Shown piece by piece: positions 55,572-64,000 of a DNA stretch of 64,000 bases (its first letter is position 1; each line of letters starts with the position of its first letter). A program made the translations under genes and the position numbers. The stretch comes from Gynuella sunshinyii YC6258. GTDB taxonomy: Bacteria > Pseudomonadota > Gammaproteobacteria > Pseudomonadales > Natronospirillaceae. A model generated the notes under the pieces. The model was not told the DNA's origin. It ran no database searches and saw only the letters and a list, made by a program, of their open reading frames with translations. The stretch is from positions 968,593 to 1,032,592 of the forward strand of contig NZ_CP007142.1 of the NCBI RefSeq assembly GCF_000940805.1. Reading direction: 5' to 3'.

Positions 55572-58500
55572 TGAATATCGGTGAATATTTTATCAGACAT
55601 AAAGTCACCAGTTGGATGATTACGCTGGTTTTGATCGTGGGTGGGAGTATTTCCTTTCTATCTCTAGGGCAGCTTGAAGATCCTGAGTTCACGATTAAAC
55701 AAATGAATGTGATTACTCAGTATCCTGGTGCCTCGGCTGAGCAGGTGGAAGAGGAGGTTACCTTCCAGTTGGAAACAGAAATTCAACAGCTTCCGTATAT
55801 TGATAAGATTACTTCCTTTAGTCAGCCCGGTATGTCGGTTCTTGAAGTTGAGTTTCAGGATTCTTTGCGTTCTAAAGAGGTTAACCAAGCCTTTGACGAG
55901 GTTAGGAAAAAAATCCGTGATTTAGCATCATCTCTTCCTAGTGATGCTGAGACTCCGACCATAGTTGACGATTTTGCTGATGTTTATGGAGCGTCGTACG
56001 CGCTTTATGGCGACGGCTTTACAGTGCGGGAGCTCAGTGATGTCGCCGATTATCTGAATCGGGAGCTTTCTATTGTTGATGGTGTTGCCAAGGTTGATAT
56101 TGCGGGCGAGCAGATTGATCAGGTTGCAATTGAGCTATCTTATTCCGAGTTAAGTGCACTAGGGTTGTCAACAGATACTATTGCCAGTTTGCTGGCTCAG
56201 TATAACGTGGTTTCTAACGCCGGATATGCCAATAGCGGTACTGAGAGAATTCGGATACGTCCTACCGGAGAGCTGTCTAGCATTGCCTCTCTGGGAGAGT
56301 TGACTCTGGTGGGGAGTAATGGGAATTCAGTCAAGCTAAAAGATATTGCTACGATTCGCCGCGTTGTCAAAGACCCCTCCAATCAGATAATTACCTATAA
56401 CGGACATTCGGCTATCAATATAGGTGTTTCATTTGTGTCCGGTTCCAATGTGGTGGATGTAGGAGAAGCGATTCAAGCACGGTTGAAACAGTTGTCTGTA
56501 GAGCTGCCGGCTGGAATATCAATTGATCCGATTTATGAGCAACCCAAGGAAGTTTCCAATTCTGTTAAAGGCTTTTTGGTCAATCTGGCAGAAGCTGTAG
56601 GCATTGTGATCGTAGTATTATTGCTGTTTGTAGGAATACGATCCGGTGTCCTGATTGGTCTTATTCTATTATTGACCATTCTCGGCACATTCATTTTTAT
56701 GATGTATTTTGGCATCAGTTTGCAAAGGGTTTCGCTTGGTGGATTGATTATTGCCCTGGGGATGCTGGTGGATAATGCTATTGTCGTATCAGACGGTATT
56801 CTGGTGGAACTTAAGCTGGGTAAATCGAAGCTTGAGTCTGCGGGGAAAGTCGTTAAACAGAACTTCTGGCCTCTGCTTGGTGCAACGGTAATTGCTATTG
56901 TGGCTTTTGCACCAATCGGTCTTTCTCCGGATAGCGTGGGTGAGTTTGTTGGTTCGCTGTTTTATGTATTGCTGATTTCACTGTTTTTGAGTTGGGTAAC
57001 GGCAATTACGTTGACACCATTTTTTTGTGATCTGTTCATGAAGGAAGAGCTGGATACAGGTAACGGTGCCCCGCGTGAAGATCCTTACAAGGGCGTGTTG
57101 TTTTCTGCATATAGGTTGGTTCTTAAGCATGCCATGCATCACAAATGGCTGACTTCTTTGGGTCTTGTCGTGATGCTGGCTCTGGCTGTTTTCAATGTGA
57201 CTTCTATTAAGCAGTCGTTCTTTCCTGACTCAGCAACTCCACTGTTTTATGTAGAGCTCCGTTATCCTCAGGGAACCTCCATTAATGTCAGTGAAAAGCA
57301 GGCGATGGCCCTCGAAAGTTATCTCAAACAGGATGATTCAGTTGCCTACATAGCTACGACAGCTAATCAGGGATTTTTGAGATTTATGCTGACTTATACG
57401 GCTATGGAAATGAGTCCCAGCAATGTTCAGATGGTGGTTAGAACAAAAACGGTTGAACAGATAGAGCCGTTATTGGAGAAAATCGACAGTTATCTCAAAG
57501 CATCTCAGCCGGAAGTATCGTTTGTTTTGAGACGGTTGGCATTGGGGCCATCAAAAGGTGCAAAAATTGAAGCGAAAATTGTGGGTCAGGATTCAGATGT
57601 GTTGCGTGATATCGCTGAGAAATATAAAGCAAAATTCCGTAATTTCGATGAGCTGGTTGGTATTCGCGATACCTGGAAGCAAAAAGCCAAGGTTTATCAG
57701 CCCATATTTGATGAATCAAAAGCAGCTGACCTGGGCATTACCAAGGAAAAACTGGATGAGGCTCTGCTGACCAATCTTGAGGGCCGTACCGTAGGTGTTT
57801 ATCGTGATGGAACTGATCTGTTGCCAATTATTATCACCGTGCCGGAGCAGGAACGAGGCAGCATTGAGCAGATCAATGATATACAGGTTTATGCACCATA
57901 TACCGAAAAATATGTATCCTTCTCTGAACTGGTGACGGACTATCAGTTGATTTGGGAAGATGCCCGAATTGTACGTGAGAACAAACGTCGGACGCTGACT
58001 GTTCAGGCAGATTTGAGTCTATATACGGACAAAACTGCGGATCAGGTGTTTAAAGAAATCCGGCCAGTGATTGAAGCTATTGATCTCCCTGATGGATATT
58101 CACTGGAATGGGGAGGGGAATATGAAAGTTCCGGAGATGCTCAGAAGAATGTAATGGCCAGTGTGCCGTTGGGATATCTGTTCATGTTCATTATCACAGT
58201 ATTATTGTTCAACTCGGTACGGGAGTCCGTGATTGTCTGGTTATGTGTACCATTGACGATAGTAGGTATTGTCGTTGGCATGTTGTCATTAAATGTTCCA
58301 TTCGGCTTTATGAGTTTACTGGGATTTTTAAGTTTGTCGGGTATGGTAGTAAAAAATGGCATTGTACTTATCGAGCAAATTAATCATGAATTGGCTGATG
58401 GGGTCGAACCCTATCATGCCGTGTTTGATTCGGCCGTCAGTCGTGTTCGTCCTGTGATGATGGCAGCAGCAACCACTATTCTTGGTTTGATTCCTTTGTT

Positions 58501-58633
58501 GTTTGATCCATTCTTTCAGGGCATGTCGGTTGTTATTGCGTTTGGCCTGGGATTCGCCACGATCTTAACACTGTTGGCTGTTCCGGCATTTTACCTGATC
58601 CTGTTTCGGATCAAAGTTCCTGCTGATATGTAA
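55571..58633 (+). CDS. RND-family efflux transporter
   Basis: A 1020-residue pump of the AcrB/MexB superfamily: helix 1 near the N terminus, large periplasmic loops at about 35-335 and 560-850, and eleven further helices. GMLVDNAIVVSDG holds the proton-relay Asp; AcrB has two adjacent Asp and here the second is Asn. The start is GTG 55571, overlapping the adaptor stop. Proton-driven export of hydrophobic compounds is the family role; substrate unknown. Controlled, by position, by the divergent TetR-type gene. Confidence 0.94.
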   Translation: MNIGEYFIRHKVTSWMITLVLIVGGSISFLSLGQLEDPEFTIKQMNVITQYPGASAEQVEEEVTFQLETEIQQLPYIDKITSFSQPGMSVLEVEFQDSLRSKEVNQAFDEVRKKIRDLASSLPSDAETPTIVDDFADVYGASYALYGDGFTVRELSDVADYLNRELSIVDGVAKVDIAGEQIDQVAIELSYSELSALGLSTDTIASLLAQYNVVSNAGYANSGTERIRIRPTGELSSIASLGELTLVGSNGNSVKLKDIATIRRVVKDPSNQIITYNGHSAINIGVSFVSGSNVVDVGEAIQARLKQLSVELPAGISIDPIYEQPKEVSNSVKGFLVNLAEAVGIVIVVLLLFVGIRSGVLIGLILLLTILGTFIFMMYFGISLQRVSLGGLIIALGMLVDNAIVVSDGILVELKLGKSKLESAGKVVKQNFWPLLGATVIAIVAFAPIGLSPDSVGEFVGSLFYVLLISLFLSWVTAITLTPFFCDLFMKEELDTGNGAPREDPYKGVLFSAYRLVLKHAMHHKWLTSLGLVVMLALAVFNVTSIKQSFFPDSATPLFYVELRYPQGTSINVSEKQAMALESYLKQDDSVAYIATTANQGFLRFMLTYTAMEMSPSNVQMVVRTKTVEQIEPLLEKIDSYLKASQPEVSFVLRRLALGPSKGAKIEAKIVGQDSDVLRDIAEKYKAKFRNFDELVGIRDTWKQKAKVYQPIFDESKAADLGITKEKLDEALLTNLEGRTVGVYRDGTDLLPIIITVPEQERGSIEQINDIQVYAPYTEKYVSFSELVTDYQLIWEDARIVRENKRRTLTVQADLSLYTDKTADQVFKEIRPVIEAIDLPDGYSLEWGGEYESSGDAQKNVMASVPLGYLFMFIITVLLFNSVRESVIVWLCVPLTIVGIVVGMLSLNVPFGFMSLLGFLSLSGMVVKNGIVLIEQINHELADGVEPYHAVFDSAVSRVRPVMMAAATTILGLIPLLFDPFFQGMSVVIAFGLGFATILTLLAVPAFYLILFRIKVPADM

Positions 58634-58638
58634 TTCGG

Positions 58639-58660
58639 AAGGCCATGGATGGCCTTTTCT
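58639..58660 (+). terminator. Terminator between RND pump and LysR genes
   Basis: AAGGCC and GGCCTT pair exactly over ATGGAT and are followed by TTCT; the convergent LysR gene ends within it. Confidence 0.7.
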
Positions 58661-59543
58661 ATAGCCGCGATTGCATACGACCAATAAAGTTCTGCACAAA
58701 CTCGATGAATACCTGAATCTTACGTGGCGGCTGGCGATGCTTATACAGCAGAGTAACGGTTTCAGCCCAAACCGGCAGCGACGTCCTGACTTTAATGAGT
58801 GATCCATGTTTCACTGCATGCTGAACCAGATAATCGGGAAGTTTGGCGATACCCATTCCTCTTATAGCCGCAATAATTCGCATTTCCGGACTATTCAATA
58901 TCAAGCGTCCATTGACTGGGATACTAAGCCGGTTATTTTGCTCCCTGAAATACCAGTACTGTTCCCCAGGCTGGGTGATCAATTGTTTTTGTGACAAAGC
59001 GTCAAACTCTATGTTGGGAGTACCTTGAGCACAGTGCGGGCTGCAATAAAGGCTTTGCGGGATGCTCATTAGAGGTCGGGCAATCAAGTCATTGAAAGCC
59101 AACTGAAAATCGTGATTGACGATCGTAATATCCATGTCTCCCGGGCTTGGAACGGCTCCAGGGTACTGGTTCAGACACAACTGAATTTTGGGATAGTTTT
59201 GTGCAAACTCGACAGCCAGTTGGGCGATCTCGTCGGACATAAACTCTGAAGGGGTCTGTACTCGTAATGTGCCGGATGGCTGGGTAATCAGATGGGCAAT
59301 ATTGTCTTCGACCTCGTCCAATCCCAGGATCAAGTCCTGAGCCTGATTGAACAAGAGCTCCCCGGCTTCCGTTAACTCCAGCTGTCTACTGCCACGAATC
59401 ATTAATTTGGTACTGAGTTCCTGTTCCAGTAAATTCATTTGCCGGGACAGCGACGATTTTGGAACTCCCAGTTTCCGGGCTGCGGATGTGAGTGAGCCGG
59501 CATTCACTACATAGACAAAGCGTTTGACGTGATCAAGGTTCAT
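58659..59543 (-). CDS. LysR-family transcriptional regulator
   Basis: The 294-residue protein has the LysR winged helix (NAGSLTSAARKLGVPKSSLSRQMNLLEQEL) and a periplasmic-binding-like effector region. It is divergent from a thioredoxin gene 102 bp away; control of that gene is possible. Effector unknown. Confidence 0.93.
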   Translation of the reverse strand: MNLDHVKRFVYVVNAGSLTSAARKLGVPKSSLSRQMNLLEQELSTKLMIRGSRQLELTEAGELLFNQAQDLILGLDEVEDNIAHLITQPSGTLRVQTPSEFMSDEIAQLAVEFAQNYPKIQLCLNQYPGAVPSPGDMDITIVNHDFQLAFNDLIARPLMSIPQSLYCSPHCAQGTPNIEFDALSQKQLITQPGEQYWYFREQNNRLSIPVNGRLILNSPEMRIIAAIRGMGIAKLPDYLVQHAVKHGSLIKVRTSLPVWAETVTLLYKHRQPPRKIQVFIEFVQNFIGRMQSRL

Positions 59544-59645
59544 GTTTCATATTTCGAACGAAAGGTTGTGTTTAAGGTGACTGGTTGTTCAAAAGATAAC
59601 ATATAAAATAGCCCTCATTCATTCAAGACATGAGGAGAATAATCA

Positions 59646-59987
59646 ATGGCTAAGGTCGAAATTTTGGAAACAGGTACATTCCCAAGCATTGTGGAGCAAA
59701 GCCAAGGGCTGACTCTGGTCGATTTTTATGCGGACTGGTGTGGGCCATGTAAAATGGTCGCACCAGTGCTTGATGCTCTGAAAGAAGACTACGAAGGTCA
59801 AATCAACATCGTTAAAGTCAATGCTGATAATGAGCCGGAAATATTGAACCGCTTTGGTGTGAGAGGTATTCCGACTCTGATGATGTTTCGGGATGGGCAG
59901 CCGGTTGATGTTACCGTCGGTGCCCAGCCGGCAAGTGCTCTGCGGTCAATGATTGATAAGCACATCGCCGCAGAGGTTAGTGTTTAA
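59646..59987 (+). CDS. trxA: Thioredoxin
   Basis: The 113-residue cytoplasmic protein has the active site WCGPCK in VDFYADWCGPCKMVAP and the cis-Pro loop RGIPTLMMF. It reduces protein disulphides. Length and motif are those of TrxA-like proteins, but whether it is the main thioredoxin is unclear, since it is paired with a LysR gene. GAGGAG lies 6 bases before ATG. Its last four bases overlap the convergent mrcA. Confidence 0.9.
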   Translation: MAKVEILETGTFPSIVEQSQGLTLVDFYADWCGPCKMVAPVLDALKEDYEGQINIVKVNADNEPEILNRFGVRGIPTLMMFRDGQPVDVTVGAQPASALRSMIDKHIAAEVSV

Positions 59988-62515
59988 AACAGCAGCTCAG
60001 GCGCAGTAATTTGTGATTGATCCGATTGAGGGCTGCCTTGTCCCTCAATCGCCTGCTGCAGCTCTTCTTCGGTAGGCTCTCTTTCCACCGTTATATTTAC
60101 TTTTTCAGATGCCTGCTCTGTGGGCACTCGATCTTTTGGAAAAATCTCAAAAATGGCGTCTTTTTGGCCGGGTCGGGCCAGTAATCCGGATTTCGGATCA
60201 ATTCTGACGGTGACGATGCCAGATGGCTGTGGCAGGATTTTTTCCGGTTTCCCTTCCAGTGCTACCTGCATGAAATCCAGCCATATTGGCAGAGCTGTCA
60301 GACCACCCCATTCAATGCCACCCAAAGATTGAGGTTGGTCAAAGCCGACCCAGGCAGTAGCTACTATGTCCGGATTGAATCCGGAGAACCAAGCGTCGAC
60401 ACCGTCGTTGGTGGTACCCGTTTTCCCGGCTATATCAGATCTACCCAGCGACAATGCCCTTCTGCCAGTGCCCTTTTTGATCACATCACGAAGAATGGAG
60501 TTCATAATGTACATGGTGTTTTCATCAATGATTCGCGGTGCTACCGGGTTGTCCCTGGGTTGTGATACTGATTTGTTGACCAGAGTTCCATCAGGATTTA
60601 GAGGTTCCACGGATACTGGTGGCGGCTCAGCTGCAGCAGATTGGCTGCAGCTTCGGCAAACGGTCGCAGGGTGGTTCTCAAATAAAATATTACCAGAAAC
60701 GTCTTCTATTCTCTGGATGACGTATGGTGTGACTTTATAGCCGCCGTTGGCTATGACGCTGTATCCCTCCATGATTTTCATCGGAGTGATCGATGCGCTC
60801 CCCAGTGCCAGGGTCAGGTTGTTTGGCAATTTACTTGGATCGAATCCAAATTTGCTAATGTAGTTAATGGCATAATTAATTCCGATATTTTGGAGTATCC
60901 GGATACTAACCACATTTTTTGATCGATACAGAGCTTCTCTGAGGCGAATTGGACCATCAAATACATAACCTGAGTTTTTGGGTCTCCAGGTGGTTTCCAA
61001 TACCGGGTCTACAATGGTGATTGGAGAGTCATTCATAATGGTTGCGGGTGTGAAACCTTTTGCCAGAGCTGCCGAATATAGAAAAGGCTTTATGTTTGAA
61101 CCAGGCTGCCGTTCAGCCTGTATGACCCGGTTGTACTTGTTTTGTCTGAAATCAAAACCACCGACCAGGGCTTGAATGGCACCATTGTTTGGGTTTGTGG
61201 CGACAAAAGCTCCCTGCACTGCCGGAATTTGTGCGAGTAGCCATTGATTGTCGCGTCTCTCAAGCCAGACCATGTCACCTATGTCCGCAACATCGGAAGC
61301 CTTGCTGACAGCGGCTCCTTTGAGGCTGTGGTTGAGATATCGTTGTGCCCATTTTAGCTTCGTTAGAGGGAGAGTGACGGTATTTTCGTCCGCCAGCAAG
61401 ACAGTCAGCTGGCTATCTTCAACTTGGGTAACAATTGCCGGGCTAAGTCCGCCAAAATCGGGTTCATCAGAGAGAATACCTTCCCATTTTTCCCATTGTT
61501 CGGTCTGAGACAATGATGCGTCTACAGGAACCTTGCGATAGGCTCCACGGAAACCATGGCGGCGATCATAATCAAGCAGACCTCTTTGTACAGCCACGTT
61601 GGCAGCATTCTGCAGTTTTGAGTTTATGGTTGTATAGACTCGGAAGCCTGCACTATAACTGTCATCACCATAACGTTTAAGCATTTCCTCGCGAACCATT
61701 TCTGCAACCCATGGAGCAGTAAAATCACGTTTTTCTGTGTTCTGTTGGTTGCCGGCAGTTAATGGTGCCTTGATAGCGCGCTGATAAGATGGCTCCGTGA
61801 TATAGCCGAGTTCCAGCATGTCAGAAAGTACTTTATTGCGCCGTTTAAGTGCTGCATCTGGGTAGCTAAGAGGATTTGCTCGTGAAGGTCGCTGAGGTAA
61901 ACCTGCAATCATGGCAATTTCTGCTAAGGTTAAATCATTGATGTCCTTGTCGTAATAAACCTGGGCTGCGGCTTGTATACCGTAAGCCCGGTGACCAAAG
62001 AACATCTTGTTGGCATAGAGTTCAAAGATTTCACGTTTGGTCAGTATGCGCTCCATTTGCAGCGCTAACAGGATCTCCCGGAACTTGCGTGTGAATTGTT
62101 TTTTGTTACTGAAGAAAAAGTTTTTGGCAACCTGCTGGGTCAGGGTACTGCCGCCGCCACCTTTTTCGCCAGAAGAAACAAATTCCAGCACCGCCCGGAT
62201 GAAACCTTTGGCATCTACGCCGACATGAGTTTCGAAGGATCGATCTTCGACGGATATAAGAGCCTGAACAAATCTCGGAGGTATTTCCTCATACGTGAGA
62301 GGTGTTCGCCGCAGCTCGCCAAACTCTTCGATGAGTTTGTTATCTGCCGAATAAATACGCAGAGGAGTCTGTAGTTGAACGGTCTTGAGTGATTCAACTG
62401 AAGGTAGGCTAGGACCCAGGTAAAGGTAGATAGCAGAGCAAATGAGAACGATTGCACAAATTAAGGCAATAAAGCCCCAAATAATAATACGAAACGAGCC
62501 GGCCAGAAATTTCAT
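59984..62515 (-). CDS. mrcA: Penicillin-binding protein 1A
   Basis: The 843-residue bifunctional enzyme makes and crosslinks peptidoglycan. One N-terminal membrane helix; GT51 glycosyltransferase motifs VEDRSFETHVGVD and GGGSTLTQQVAKN; an OB-like insert; transpeptidase motifs SNIK (RQPGSNIKPF), SKN (YRSKNVVS) and KTG (AGKTGTTND). A C-terminal tail of about 60 residues is Glu/Gln-rich. Divergent from the pilM operon, the usual gammaproteobacterial order. Confidence 0.96.
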   Translation of the reverse strand: MKFLAGSFRIIIWGFIALICAIVLICSAIYLYLGPSLPSVESLKTVQLQTPLRIYSADNKLIEEFGELRRTPLTYEEIPPRFVQALISVEDRSFETHVGVDAKGFIRAVLEFVSSGEKGGGGSTLTQQVAKNFFFSNKKQFTRKFREILLALQMERILTKREIFELYANKMFFGHRAYGIQAAAQVYYDKDINDLTLAEIAMIAGLPQRPSRANPLSYPDAALKRRNKVLSDMLELGYITEPSYQRAIKAPLTAGNQQNTEKRDFTAPWVAEMVREEMLKRYGDDSYSAGFRVYTTINSKLQNAANVAVQRGLLDYDRRHGFRGAYRKVPVDASLSQTEQWEKWEGILSDEPDFGGLSPAIVTQVEDSQLTVLLADENTVTLPLTKLKWAQRYLNHSLKGAAVSKASDVADIGDMVWLERRDNQWLLAQIPAVQGAFVATNPNNGAIQALVGGFDFRQNKYNRVIQAERQPGSNIKPFLYSAALAKGFTPATIMNDSPITIVDPVLETTWRPKNSGYVFDGPIRLREALYRSKNVVSIRILQNIGINYAINYISKFGFDPSKLPNNLTLALGSASITPMKIMEGYSVIANGGYKVTPYVIQRIEDVSGNILFENHPATVCRSCSQSAAAEPPPVSVEPLNPDGTLVNKSVSQPRDNPVAPRIIDENTMYIMNSILRDVIKKGTGRRALSLGRSDIAGKTGTTNDGVDAWFSGFNPDIVATAWVGFDQPQSLGGIEWGGLTALPIWLDFMQVALEGKPEKILPQPSGIVTVRIDPKSGLLARPGQKDAIFEIFPKDRVPTEQASEKVNITVEREPTEEELQQAIEGQGSPQSDQSQITAPELLF

Positions 62516-62659
62516 ATTTTTCCTAATAAATGAATGGGTTAGCGGTTTTTCGGTCGGAAAAGCGGCATATTATAGATAGATTTGTGTATGAGAACACATT
62601 GCGGATTTGACAGCTCTGGTATCTAATACCTAAAGTAATTACCAATGAATCGTTCGTAA

Positions 62660-63748
<1,089 letters not shown>

Positions 63749-63750
63749 TC

Positions 63751-64000
63751 ATGGCCAATATTAACCTAAGACCTTGGCGCGCCGAGTTACGCAAAGAGCG
63801 GCAGCAGCAGTTTGTCCTGGTATTGTTATTTGTTTGTGTTGCTGCTGTCGCGGCAGTGTACAGTTGGAACAAGTATGTTGATGAGCTGATCTCAGTACAA
63901 AAAAACCGTAATAACTTTTTAACTGAGCAGATTAATATTCAGAAGAAAAAGATCGACGAGATCAAAACTCTGCAGGAAGAAAGAACCAAACTTGTTGAGA
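63751..64000 (+). CDS. pilN: Type IV pilus assembly protein PilN (partial)
   Basis: The first 83 codons are visible. MANINLRPWR matches the PilN peptide that binds PilM. A membrane helix (residues about 21-41) and the start of a periplasmic coiled coil follow. The frame runs off the right edge. Confidence 0.92.
   Translation, partial: MANINLRPWRAELRKERQQQFVLVLLFVCVAAVAAVYSWNKYVDELISVQKNRNNFLTEQINIQKKKIDEIKTLQEERTKLVE

Overview
The window reads as ordinary chromosome of a marine-type gammaproteobacterium into which several accessory blocks have been set. Core order is gammaproteobacterial: hslUV, a SPOR protein, priA and rpmE; mrcA divergent from pilMN; a class I adenylate cyclase; a ModE/ModABC system; a CsrB/RsmB-type regulatory RNA. 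An Oceanospirillales-like relative such as Gynuella is a guess, not shown by the sequence.

Layout. 0-9.6 kb: end of an exported carbohydrate-type protein, a RimB-RimK fusion with a small zinc ribbon, an orphan WYL regulator, rdgC, a membrane AraC regulator, two lipoproteins (one with a VWA domain) and a two-component system. 9.8-15 kb: cyaA and a DUF1631 protein. 15.3-20 kb: the deoC-deoA-deoB-deoD-cdd nucleoside catabolic operon behind a perfect palindrome. 20-28 kb: an exported protein of unknown function, a TauE-type permease, mtgA, a rhodanese/GlxA-type regulator pair and an MFS exporter. 28.1-28.4 kb: a CsrB-like RNA with 22 GGA motifs and a GacA-type box about 190 bp upstream. 28.4-36.9 kb: S1/P1 nuclease, DUF3392 protein, carboxylesterase/LysR pair, modE-modABC and a small outer-membrane-like protein.

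37.2-46.2 kb holds the most notable feature: a ten-gene minus-strand operon, in transcription order queC, purB-like, purA-like, phosphoribosyltransferase, HAD phosphatase, GMP-reductase-like, folE, queE, queD, nitrilase. Apart from the nitrilase, this is the enzyme set of the Streptomyces toyocamycin/sangivamycin (toy) pathway and in nearly the same order. The likely route is: FolE-QueD-QueE-QueC make preQ0 from GTP; the phosphoribosyltransferase makes the nucleotide; the GMP-reductase homologue removes the 2-amino group; PurA/PurB homologues exchange the 6-oxo for an amino group; the HAD enzyme dephosphorylates. The product would be toyocamycin (7-cyano-7-deazaadenosine). A nitrilase stands where Streptomyces has a three-subunit nitrile hydratase, which suggests a 7-carboxy-7-deazaadenosine end product. 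The block is AT-richer than its surroundings, is preceded by about 0.77 kb of AT-rich non-coding DNA and a 143-bp inverted-repeat-bounded element, and looks acquired.

47-64 kb returns to core genes (hslUV, SPOR, priA, rpmE, an LDH-like mdh), then a TetR-controlled RND efflux pair, a LysR/thioredoxin pair, mrcA, and pilM with the start of pilN.
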